Shown here: positions 55,501 through 63,635 of the stretch, one piece after another | Layout of the letters: each line of letters opens with the position of its first letter | Position numbering within the stretch: the stretch's first letter is position 1 | Assembly: GCA_016722285.1 (NCBI GenBank) | Contig: JADKGI010000012.1 | Span: forward strand, 17,696 to 81,695 | Direction: 5' to 3' | DNA length: 64,000 bases | Origin: Saprospiraceae bacterium | GTDB taxonomy: Bacteria; Bacteroidota; Bacteroidia; Chitinophagales; Saprospiraceae | The notes under the pieces: generated by a model | Database searches by the model: none | What the model was told of the DNA's origin: nothing | Seen by the model: the letters and a program-made list of their open reading frames with translations, nothing else | Translations under genes and position numbers: made by a program

Positions 55501-58500
55501 GTTCTAACCCGTCGATTGCGACCATAAGCAACAATGGTGTTATCACAGGAATTTCTGCCGGAACGGCAAGATTTATTTTTACTCAGACGTCCACAGGATG
55601 TTCTTCTGACTCAACTCAATATATAACGATTAAACCCAAACCTTTGGTTTCGGTTACTGGCCCGGCTACGATATGTGCAGGTGCTACGACCACTTTGTCC
55701 CCTACCACAGGAGGTATTTGGACAAGTAGTAATAACTCAATCGCTACCGTAAATACTGAGGGAACCGTATTCGGTGCGTCCCCAGGACAAGCAACTTTCA
55801 GATTTCTAGCCAATACCAGCCAGTGTATGTCTGATGCCACTGCACCTGTTACTATAAATGCAAAACCTGTCATAGCTTATACAGGCCCAAGTACAATCTG
55901 TCTGGGTACCAATACTACCGTTTCGCCAACAACCGGTGGAACATGGACCAGCAGCAATACCGCTGTTGCCCAGATTAATTCTTCTGGAGTAATCACAGGT
56001 ATTACTGCAGGGACAGCAACTTTTACGTACACGGCAACGAGCTCCGGGTGTATTTCAAATGCTTCCACTCCACTTACAGTCTTAGGAAGACCATCTGTCA
56101 ATGTTTCGGGACCATTATCTATTTGCATTGGCACCACATCTACCTTATTTCCAACCTCCGGAGGAACATGGTCAAGTAGCAATTCCGGAGTAGCGAGTGT
56201 CAGCAATTCCGGTGTTGTTACTGGCATATCAGCAGGGTCTGCTGTATTCTACTTTTCGGAAACATCTACAGGATGTATTTCAAACGCGACACTTCCTATT
56301 ACAGTCAATGCCATCCCTGCTACAAGTTTTAGTGGCCCTTCTACCATCTGTCAGGGTAGTTATACCAATGTGCTCCCTTCCGGAAATGGTACATGGACCA
56401 GCAGCAATCCTATTGTTGCCAATATTACCAATGATGGAACTGTTACCGGAGTTTCAAACGGTGTAGCCACACTAATTTATACATCCACTACAGGTTGTTC
56501 ATCAAGTGGTAATCTGCAGGTTATCGTAAACGGAAAACCAGCCATAACTATAAACGGACCAACATCTGTTTGTATCGGTGGAGCAACTTCAATATTGCCG
56601 GCTTCCGGCGGTAGTTGGTCAAGCAGTAACAGTATGGTCGCTACGATAACAAGTGGAGGACTAATATCAGGCGTATCAGCAGGGACAGCTACTTTTACAT
56701 TTACGGAAACAACTACCGGATGTTCATCAAATCCATCAACTCAAATCACAGTCAACAGCAATCCTGTGGTAAATATTACAGGAGCAACGACGATTTGTGT
56801 CGGGTCAGCTACGACACTGGCACCAACGGTGGGCGGTAGTTGGGCAAGTCTGAACCCAACGATTGCAACGGTTACCAACACCGGTCTTGTACAAGGTGTT
56901 TCAGCCGGTACAGCTACTTTCCGATTTACACTTTCATCGACGGGATGTGTATCTGCAGCCACTGCTCCTATTACAGTTAATGACAAACCAATAGCAATCA
57001 TAACAGGGAATAACCCTATATGCATTGGCAATACTACAACTTTGACACCTTCATCAGGTGGCATATGGACCAGTACAAATAATTCAGTAGCGACCATTAC
57101 CAATGGTGGAATTGTCACAGGAGTAGGTCAGGGAACGGTCAGATTTATTTTTACATCATCATCTACCGGATGTATCTCAGCTCAATCAGCCACCCTCACT
57201 GTTCAGGCTAAACCAGTAGCTATTATTACTGGAAATGCCAACATTTGTATTGGAACTACCACCACACTATCACCATCATCAGGTGGGACATGGGTCAGCA
57301 GCAATCCGTCAGTTGCCACAATAAATGCCTCCGGGGTAGTCACTGGTGTCAGCGTGGGCTCAGCTACTTTTACCTTTACTGACTCTGGTACAGGTTGCGT
57401 AACAAATCCATCATCACCGGTAAACGTAGGTGCCCCGTCTTCAGTAAGTATCACAGGTGCCCACATGCTCTGTGTAGGGTCAACTACCACACTATCACCA
57501 TCTTCAGGTGGTGTTTGGGTAAGTAACCAACCCACTGTTGCCCAGGTTGACGCAGCAGGTGTGGTGACTGGTTTAAAATCGGGATTTGCCACCTTTACAT
57601 ATTCTGACGGAACAGGTGCTTGTGGCACCATTAATCTGGCGGATACTATTTATGTAAATAACTGTTTTGAGCCGGATATAAATATCACAATGGTAAACAT
57701 ACTTGTGGCCGGAAATGTCAAAACAAATGATAATGTACCTCCCGGAACAGTTTATGGTACCACCCCCACTTTAGTATCCAAACCACCGGGTGGGATAGCT
57801 ACTATAGTCATGAATTCTGACGGCTCTTATACCTTTGTAGCTGACAGGGTAGGGGATTATAAATACTATGTATCGGTATGTGCGTCCGCCTTAGTACAAG
57901 GTTGTCCGTATTCAGTGCTCACTATTACGGTAATTGATACAGATGCGCCGGGTAAAATCCCAATTGCAAATCCGGATTTTGGACTAACCTTTGCCAATGT
58001 AAATCCTGCATTGGCGGGAGATCCGTTGACTTTGGCTACCTTGGCAAACGACCATTGTATATATGGTGGAGGTTGTTCCCTTGATGCGACCAGCGTAGGC
58101 ATCGTAGTATCGCCCGTAAATGGAACGGTTCAGATATTAAGTAATGGAAATATCATTTACACTCCAAACCCGGGATACTACGGAAGAGAATCATATTTAT
58201 ACAAGGTATGCATAACTGGTGAACCGACCAATTGTGACACGACACAGCAGATTGTTACGGTATTGAATGAATCGTTGAATATGGGTAATACGACCCAGGC
58301 AAGTGATGATTTTTTCACTACGTATCAGGCAACATCGATAAACGGCAATGTCAAAATAAATGATATTGATCCCGAAGGAGATATCCAATTTGTTACTCCT
58401 TCAGGAAGCAACATTGTGCCAAATATTATAACGGGTGGTAAATACTTTATAAACAGCAGCGGCGATTTTACTTTTACACCGGATTCCAGTTACTTCGGAC

Positions 58501-59486
58501 CTACTTCATTTGTATATACCACCTGCGATAATAATCCTCAGTCAGTGTGTACCCAAGCGACGGTTTATATCCTGGTATTGAAAGAGACATCTGTGAGATT
58601 AAGGGTCTATCTGGAAGGTGGCTTGATGAACAATAATAATGCAAAGAGTGCAGACAATCGGTATCTGATGCGCGATAACTTACGCCAGAATCCATATACA
58701 GGACAAACATATATTCCTGTGCAGGATCCATATTCTGTTGCCACTGAACATGTAAATGTATTGAATATGTTCCCTAAACTGGGAATAAATATGGGAACAA
58801 GATTTCAGACTATTTCTGATCCGGCAACTGTTTTTGGAGTAACCGGACAAAATGCCATTGTAGATTGGGTATTTGTAGAATTGCGATCAAAAAATGACGG
58901 TACTTTAGTGGTAGCAAGTCGGGCAGGCTTGCTGCAACGGGATGGAGATATTGTAGATATCGATGGTGTGAGTCCATTGAAGTTCCCGGGTATAGGGGCT
59001 GATTACTATTATTTTGTGGTGAGACACAGAAACCACCTGGGAGCAATGACTCAAATTCTTCCTTCAAATACACTGATAGATTTTACATCTTTGAGCACCC
59101 CTCTGTTTAGTTTTGGGATGAATCAAACTGTTGGTCTGGATTATAGCGGTTACAGTATGAACCAAAATCAGCTTCTGGGCTACAGGGCACTTTATGCTGG
59201 AGATTTTGATGCCGATGGAAAACTTAAATTTGTCAATCCAAATGATGACCAGAATATTTTGTTCTTTGATGTACTGCTATATCCGACAAATATAAACAGC
59301 ACTTCCAATTTTAACCAGGGATACGGTTATAACCAGGGAGATTATGATTTGAACGGAAAAATAAAATATGACAATCCGGATGATGATAAAAATCTGTTAT
59401 TCAGTCAGATATTGCTTTTTCCGCTGAATTCAGCACTGTTGTCAAACTTTAATTATTTCATTCAACAGATCCCGGTAGGCAGATAA
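52431..59486 (+). CDS. Giant SprB-repeat adhesin 2, C-terminal fragment
   Basis: The largest open frame in the window (about 2,350 residues). In order: seven or more SprB repeats (to about 53990); a cadherin-like module (VANDDLYITEMNNAVSGNI); a DUF11-like module (LGLAKTITNGPINNMDG) ending in LTDPDNDGDPTNNNDPTPL; thirteen Big_2-like Ig repeats (54750-57665); two cadherin-type modules (SDDFFTTYQATSINGNV); and the same C-terminal domain as giant 1 (VRLRVYLEGGLMNNNNAK, NAIVDWVFVELRSKNDG, LLQRDGDIVDIDGVSPL). Two EF-hand-like loops close it. There is no T9SS tail. The whole gene would encode about 4,370 residues. The next gene starts 24-60 bp later. Confidence 0.85.
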   Translation, partial: SNVSCNGSTNGYIYATVSGGTSPYQYVWSSGQTLKDITGLASGNYTVTVTDSKGCTSSLTRTITSSAALGITHTKTNVSCAGGVNGAIDATISGGTSPFTYIWSNGATSQDLTGINAGTYSITVSDVAGCSATTSIAVTEPSVLTAAVTPSSAGCFGTSTGSINLTVSGGTTAYTYLWSDGATTQNRTNIPSGNYVVTVSDNNLCTKLVITAIGQPNSMTTQGTATNVLCNGSSNGTIDFNAFGGTSPYTYVWSDAGTAKDRTGLVVGIYTVTVTDMNACTKTASFSINQPAVLSVNAIPVNTTCYGLSTGSISTNVSGGNGGNTYAWSNGLASTGISGLSTGLYTITVTDVKGCTVSATTVINQPTELLNTGVALPSCPLQNNGSITLNTSGGTPSYNYVWSDSGPNTTNRTNLGSGGFIVTVTDNNGCTTVSTYILNNIDLTLTKVEPNCGRNTDGSVYVKSDGELYATVSGGTPPFSYIWSNGSTAQNQTFLAPGLYTVTVASGACQIVKSTSLSGGVCIPPVANDDLYITEMNNAVSGNIATNDYDPNTEYPLTFLPLGIVSSQYGQMDWDTSFSGAFTFTPVNGYYGTFSVPYQVCDTLDLCDVGNLTVRVEKPALGLAKTITNGPINNMDGTYTATYRILVENMCLFSFSALRVEENLSATFSGATSFAVNSISSNNFTVNTSFNGTNDKNLLQGTDSLKIGASGNIDMTVTITPGLNRGPYNNNALGKANSPQGVLYTDLSQDGILTDPDNDGDPTNNNDPTPLLFCPAATISGPASICVGSTTTMSPSSNGTWTSSNPAVATITNSGVVTAVSEGTATFTYSQTGCVSEPSNPITVIGKIATVTGSTSICPGATTTLSPATGGIWSSTNPSVAVVNNSGIVTGVANGTATFIYTELSTGCTSPPSEVVNVSTNPMVSISGSSTICVGNTTQLLPSSGGTWISNNATVASISNQGLVTALSQGVATFTFTQSSGCVSNPSAPVTINGKPAISLSGDSSICIGSTTAFNPSSGGNWTSSNPSIATISNNGVITGISAGTARFIFTQTSTGCSSDSTQYITIKPKPLVSVTGPATICAGATTTLSPTTGGIWTSSNNSIATVNTEGTVFGASPGQATFRFLANTSQCMSDATAPVTINAKPVIAYTGPSTICLGTNTTVSPTTGGTWTSSNTAVAQINSSGVITGITAGTATFTYTATSSGCISNASTPLTVLGRPSVNVSGPLSICIGTTSTLFPTSGGTWSSSNSGVASVSNSGVVTGISAGSAVFYFSETSTGCISNATLPITVNAIPATSFSGPSTICQGSYTNVLPSGNGTWTSSNPIVANITNDGTVTGVSNGVATLIYTSTTGCSSSGNLQVIVNGKPAITINGPTSVCIGGATSILPASGGSWSSSNSMVATITSGGLISGVSAGTATFTFTETTTGCSSNPSTQITVNSNPVVNITGATTICVGSATTLAPTVGGSWASLNPTIATVTNTGLVQGVSAGTATFRFTLSSTGCVSAATAPITVNDKPIAIITGNNPICIGNTTTLTPSSGGIWTSTNNSVATITNGGIVTGVGQGTVRFIFTSSSTGCISAQSATLTVQAKPVAIITGNANICIGTTTTLSPSSGGTWVSSNPSVATINASGVVTGVSVGSATFTFTDSGTGCVTNPSSPVNVGAPSSVSITGAHMLCVGSTTTLSPSSGGVWVSNQPTVAQVDAAGVVTGLKSGFATFTYSDGTGACGTINLADTIYVNNCFEPDINITMVNILVAGNVKTNDNVPPGTVYGTTPTLVSKPPGGIATIVMNSDGSYTFVADRVGDYKYYVSVCASALVQGCPYSVLTITVIDTDAPGKIPIANPDFGLTFANVNPALAGDPLTLATLANDHCIYGGGCSLDATSVGIVVSPVNGTVQILSNGNIIYTPNPGYYGRESYLYKVCITGEPTNCDTTQQIVTVLNESLNMGNTTQASDDFFTTYQATSINGNVKINDIDPEGDIQFVTPSGSNIVPNIITGGKYFINSSGDFTFTPDSSYFGPTSFVYTTCDNNPQSVCTQATVYILVLKETSVRLRVYLEGGLMNNNNAKSADNRYLMRDNLRQNPYTGQTYIPVQDPYSVATEHVNVLNMFPKLGINMGTRFQTISDPATVFGVTGQNAIVDWVFVELRSKNDGTLVVASRAGLLQRDGDIVDIDGVSPLKFPGIGADYYYFVVRHRNHLGAMTQILPSNTLIDFTSLSTPLFSFGMNQTVGLDYSGYSMNQNQLLGYRALYAGDFDADGKLKFVNPNDDQNILFFDVLLYPTNINSTSNFNQGYGYNQGDYDLNGKIKYDNPDDDKNLLFSQILLFPLNSALLSNFNYFIQQIPVGR
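54750..57665 (+). repeat. Array of thirteen Big_2-like Ig repeats in giant adhesin 2
   Basis: Thirteen consecutive units of about 75 residues (224 bp) with the pattern G-x-x-x-IC-x-G-x-TT-x-L-x-PSSGG-x-W, SSN-x-x-VATI, GVVTG and S-x-GC. The units are more alike than the eight in giant 1, and the array is five units longer, indicating expansion or contraction by recombination. Confidence 0.88.
59202..59375 (+). other. Paired EF-hand/dockerin-like loops at the end of giant adhesin 2
   Basis: Loops DFDADGKLKFVN (59202) and DYDLNGKIKYDN (59340), 46 codons apart as in giant 1. Both are followed by P-x-DD-x-N-I/L and a hydrophobic helix (ILFFDVLLYP, LLFSQILLFP). Calcium binding is inferred from residue pattern only. 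Confidence 0.6.
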
Positions 59487-59546
59487 TTATTTAATAAAAT
59501 AAATTTTTTTTTGAAAAAAAGGATGTTACCCCAAAACCACGATTAT

Positions 59547-60410
59547 ATGAAAGCGAATGTGACTGGATTCTGTATTATTTTACTGGTAGCTTTGTCTAAA
59601 GTTTCTTCTTTTGCTCAGGTAGAAGCTGTCAAATACCAGATAAAATATAACGAGCTAACCTGCCTTTTTGATTGCTGTCTGATCATCCATGAAGGAAGTG
59701 CAGTATCAGCCATACAAAGAGCCCAGTTCAGTGCTCAATATTCAGTAATTGTACCAGCAGGGAGTGCGATAGAAAATGTGAGTAACAAGAACCCCATTCA
59801 AGGCAATATTAGCTATAAAGGAACAAAACCTACTATTTGGTACCTTGCCAGCCATGTTGAGAATCCCGAATCACTTACTGGAAGTGATATTTATGCTTTT
59901 ACCCCGACACTATCGCCGACATCATTTTATAATAATCTCAATAAAGGGGACACGCTGGTATTGTTTAGTCTGAAAATAAGCCCAATTGTGAGCTGTGCGT
60001 CAGGTGTGCGACTCTTTGAAAATGGTATAGATCCAGCTTCAAATGCTCCTGGTATGGAAGGCGGTGATTACAGTCAGGGATTTACCATGGGAAGTACAGA
60101 CCAGAAATATTTTGGAAACGGAAATGCCTTATATCCGAAGAGTCCGAAAATTACAACACTTTATACATCGTGCAACTCAGGGGTCGAGATCTTCTTGGAT
60201 GCAACCACTTCAGGTTGTCAGGCACCGCTTAGATATTCCTGGAATGGTCCGGATGGTTTCACGTCCGACATTAAAGATGTACTGATCAGTAATTCTAATC
60301 CATTCAACAGTGGTTCGTATTCAGTGAAAGTGTCTGATTATTATGGTTGCTCTGTTACAAGATCTGTAAATGCCATTTCCAAACCGGATGGTGGCCTGAT
60401 CAGGAAATAA
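59547..60410 (+). CDS. Secreted cohesin-like-domain protein, N-terminal fragment
   Basis: Paralogue of the 30550 product. The start at 59547 is chosen because it gives a compact signal peptide (MKANVTGFCIILLVALSKVS ending SFAQ); in-frame starts exist at 59511 (TTG) and 59523. The mature domain reads VKYQIKYNELTCLFDCCLII, AQFSAQYSVIVPAGSAI, GDTLVLFSLKISPIVSCASG and GGDYSQGFTMGS, clearly homologous to the other two copies. An Ig-like module follows (YSWNGPDGFTSDIKD, GSYSVKVSDYYGCSV). The frame is lost at 60391-60396, where one added base joins it to the fragment ending at 62434. It is probably co-transcribed with giant adhesin 2. Confidence 0.78.
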   Translation: MKANVTGFCIILLVALSKVSSFAQVEAVKYQIKYNELTCLFDCCLIIHEGSAVSAIQRAQFSAQYSVIVPAGSAIENVSNKNPIQGNISYKGTKPTIWYLASHVENPESLTGSDIYAFTPTLSPTSFYNNLNKGDTLVLFSLKISPIVSCASGVRLFENGIDPASNAPGMEGGDYSQGFTMGSTDQKYFGNGNALYPKSPKITTLYTSCNSGVEIFLDATTSGCQAPLRYSWNGPDGFTSDIKDVLISNSNPFNSGSYSVKVSDYYGCSVTRSVNAISKPDGGLIRK

Positions 60411-62434
60411 AATGTTATGCTACAGGGGCTGCTACATTGTCTGCAAAAGGAAATGGAAAATGGGCCATTGATTCAGCAAGTGCAGGTACAGCCACTATAC
60501 AAAATCAGAATCAAAATCAAACTACTTTATATAATTTCAGTAATCCCGGTGTATATTATCTGTTGTGGAGTGACGGCTTATGTCAGGATACGGTGGTGGT
60601 CAGGACGGGAATGAATTGTAATTGTGCGATAACTCCAAATGTTTTATTTACGCCCAATCAATATGACTTTTGTGGAATGTCATCCAAAGATACACTCACA
60701 GGAAGCAATATCACTGAAGTGGAGGGGACATACAAATGGATTTATAAGCTTAATAATCAATCCTATACTGCTGCGCCAGGTACAAATAATACCAAAGATT
60801 ATATAGTATCAAATTTGAATGTTGGGTTACACAGATATCAGCGAATATTTCAAAAAACGAGCCAGCCTGCCTGTGTTGATACCAGCAATATGATAGAAAT
60901 CAACATCCTGCCTTATCCCGATGCCGGGAAAAATGATACCTTATTTTGCGCAGTAACAGACACGGCATTTTTGGTTTCTTCAACTGACGGATTCTGGTCT
61001 TTGGGTCAGGGTAGTGCCGGAGGAGCAAACTTTTCATCAGTTAGCGGGCGCTCAGTAAAAGCATTCGGTTTTACTTCCAGTGGTAATTATAATTTTGTCA
61101 GATCAAATGGAATTTGTTCAGACACTACTATTATAACCGTTCAGGATTATTGTGGATGTGATTATGCTTATGCAGGAGACAGCCTTATCGATGTGTACAG
61201 AGATTCCTATTCGCTCATTGGGAATTGTGTACTGGGAATATGGTCTTCGGTAGCTGGCAACCCTGAAGGTGCTTTGATTGATGCCACTATAAACGGGAAT
61301 TCAAATGTCCATTTTTCAAAAATGGCAGCAGGCGATTACAAATTTGTTTACATAGTTTTGGGTAAATACAGAGATACATTGACAATAGATATTAAAGAAA
61401 GACCGATAGTCAATATTGGTGAGGATTTCGGATATTGCAATGATGGCAGTTCTTTTATAGTCGCTGCGAGTGGAGGAATTACCTACTTGTGGTCAACTGG
61501 TGCAACAGCCAATGCCATCACTGTAAATCCGGACACTACTACAGAATATGTAGTTACAGGTTTTAATCAGTTTGGATGTGCTGCAAAAGACACCATCAAT
61601 ATCATTATTTATGATAAGCCTATTGGTTCGATTCCACCTATACAACCTGTTTTTGTGGCTGACCCTTTGATGCTTATGGCAGGAGAATGGAAATATGCAC
61701 TTGAATATAGATGGGTAGGGCCGAACGATTTTACATCCAGTTCACCGGTTGTCATAATTCCTAATGCCACAAAACAAAACGCCGGAATGTATTTCCTTTC
61801 AGTAATGAGCCCGGATGAATGTTATACGTACTCTTCAGTTATGGTTCAGGTCATGGAACGCCTTTTGCCGGTTCGTTTGATCGATTTTAATGGTCATTAT
61901 GACAGAGATGTGAAAGCAAACTTGTTGGAATGGAGTACTTTTTCAGAGGCAAACAGTGATTACTTTATAATAGAACGAAGTACCAATGGTACAGACTTTA
62001 ATGAGATCAGCAGAGTCAAAAGTGCAGGCAACAGCACGTCCATCCAAAAATATAATCTGGCAGATGACAGAATCACGAAAGGAGCCAGATATTATTATAA
62101 ATTACTACAGGTAGATCTCGATGGCAAAATCTCCAATGAGGGCATAGTATCTATATATTCAATATCTGAAAACAACATGCACGCAAACCTGTATCCAAAT
62201 CCTGTAAATACTACCCTTAATCTGAATTTATCTGGCAAAACAGATGGCGACCTCACTCTTACCGTAATAAACAGTACGGGTAAATCAGTATGGTCAAAAG
62301 TGATATCCGATCATGCAGGAAGTGATAATCTGATGGCAGATTTTGAGCCAAATCAGTTTAATGATGGAATATATTTTATTCACATTTCTTCAGCAACTTT
62401 CAGTGAAATACTCAGATTTGTGATCATCAGGTAG
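60395..62434 (+). CDS. Secreted cohesin-like-domain protein, C-terminal fragment with T9SS tail
   Basis: A continuation of the 59547 gene in the next frame (text PDQEIKCYATGAATLSAKG); the ATG at 60347 precedes the junction and is spurious. It contains several Ig-like modules with paired cysteines (CNCAITPNVLF, DYCGCDYAYAGD), a GITYLWSTGATANAITV module, an FnIII-like section (LLEWSTFSEANSDYFIIERS) and a type A T9SS tail: ANLYPNPVNTTLNLNLSGK, VINSTGKSVW and GIYFIHISSATFSEIL. The complete protein would be about 960 residues and surface-attached through T9SS. Confidence 0.82.
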   Translation, partial: PDQEIKCYATGAATLSAKGNGKWAIDSASAGTATIQNQNQNQTTLYNFSNPGVYYLLWSDGLCQDTVVVRTGMNCNCAITPNVLFTPNQYDFCGMSSKDTLTGSNITEVEGTYKWIYKLNNQSYTAAPGTNNTKDYIVSNLNVGLHRYQRIFQKTSQPACVDTSNMIEINILPYPDAGKNDTLFCAVTDTAFLVSSTDGFWSLGQGSAGGANFSSVSGRSVKAFGFTSSGNYNFVRSNGICSDTTIITVQDYCGCDYAYAGDSLIDVYRDSYSLIGNCVLGIWSSVAGNPEGALIDATINGNSNVHFSKMAAGDYKFVYIVLGKYRDTLTIDIKERPIVNIGEDFGYCNDGSSFIVAASGGITYLWSTGATANAITVNPDTTTEYVVTGFNQFGCAAKDTINIIIYDKPIGSIPPIQPVFVADPLMLMAGEWKYALEYRWVGPNDFTSSSPVVIIPNATKQNAGMYFLSVMSPDECYTYSSVMVQVMERLLPVRLIDFNGHYDRDVKANLLEWSTFSEANSDYFIIERSTNGTDFNEISRVKSAGNSTSIQKYNLADDRITKGARYYYKLLQVDLDGKISNEGIVSIYSISENNMHANLYPNPVNTTLNLNLSGKTDGDLTLTVINSTGKSVWSKVISDHAGSDNLMADFEPNQFNDGIYFIHISSATFSEILRFVIIR

Positions 62435-62444
62435 AGCTGGTAAT

Positions 62445-62751
62445 CTATCCGCTATCCGCTATCCGCTTTCCGCTTTCCGCTTTCCGCCATTCGCCAATGC
62501 GCCAATGCGCCAATGCCCCCATCCACCCATCCACCCATCCACCCATCCACCCATCCACCTATCAACCCATCCACCCATCCACCCATCAACCCATCAACCT
62601 ACCAACCCATCAACCCATCAACCCATCAACCTATCAATCCATCCACCCATCCACCCATCCACCTATCAACCTATCCACCCATCCACCCATCCACCCATCC
62701 ACCCATCCACCCATCCACCCATCAACCCATCAACCCATCAACCCATCAACC
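62445..62751. repeat. Compound minisatellite: 7-bp then 8-bp repeats
   Basis: The array begins with CTATCCG three times and CTTTCCG three times (62445-62486), passes through CCATTCG and CCAATGCG units, and then becomes about 29 octamers of the type ACCCATCC with ATCAACCC and ATCAACCT variants (62516-62751). All three plus frames are open and give Pro/His/Ser/Thr/Ile peptides, an effect of the repeat and not a gene. It lies 10 bp after a stop codon, between two surface-protein genes. Confidence 0.9.
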
Positions 62752-63635
62752 AAGCAGTCCACAAGACCATGAATATAGAATGTCGATCAACGAAAAATGA
62801 ATAATGAATTCTGAGTAGAAATAAACATTCCGAGATCTACATTCGTTGATCAGCATTCATCATTCAAAATGATGCCATATAATAATTAGCGAATATCAAA
62901 TCAAGAACACTGAGAATATCTTCCTTTTCTCTAAAAATTTATCTTCATATTATAAGGGTAGTAACAGTTGGAATGTGTCCTCATAGTAGATGGTCTATCT
63001 CTATAGATTACCATTTGTTTTCTTTTTAGAATAAATTATACAACCTAAAATAAGGTACCAGTCAGGTTTTTTGAGACTCCTGAATCCGGCATTTATTTTA
63101 AGTTCTTTTCAGAGTAAAAATACACATTCTTACATTTTTACTTTTTCCAGATAATCAAGGCACCTTAAGACGAGAAATTTTTCAGATCAGTATTGTTCTG
63201 AAAAATTGGCACGATTTTGATATTATTAGATAAAAAGTTTTATATTATGAAATATGTTAATATATTTGCACCAACAACCCACCTACCTGAGGGCGTTTTA
63301 GGCTCTTCAGAATGTAATAGATACCGCAAATATTGGTTTAAATTAAAATCAGTTAATCTGTTACATATATGAAAATATATCAAGTATCGGTTTTGGTTAC
63401 ACTGTTCTCTCTTTTACACATTCTGGTAATGGTAACTGAGAGAAAAAGCTATTTTAGCCAGATCAGCTGATGAACGACAGAAAAATAAATTTATTCAATT
63501 ATTTATCCATAAATTTTTTAATGCTATTGAAAGTCGAAGGATGCACCCTCCGAACAAGCCACATCCTCATGAAGGATTCAGTCATTTAGAAAGTAATTTT
63601 TTTCCAAAAACCGTTTTTAAAATATTTAAAACACC
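62752..63635. other. Intergenic region before the third cohesin-like-domain gene
   Basis: About 880 bp, AT-rich, with no convincing gene. A 33-codon frame at 63369 (MKIYQVSVLVTLFSLLHIL) could encode a tiny membrane peptide but has no other support. No strong terminator or repeat was found. Confidence 0.4.

Noticed and set aside
54356..57631. Long minus-strand frames opposite the Big_2 repeats
   Set aside because: They are antisense shadows of a repetitive coding region, with repeated Val/Pro/Asp text and no domain.
62497..62804. Three overlapping open frames rich in Pro, His, Ser, Thr and Ile
   Set aside because: They are produced by the octamer minisatellite, which lacks stops in every plus frame; no start context, domain or homology supports translation.
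63369..63470. 33-codon frame with one hydrophobic segment
   Set aside because: Too short to judge, no neighbour or promoter evidence; noted only as a possibility.
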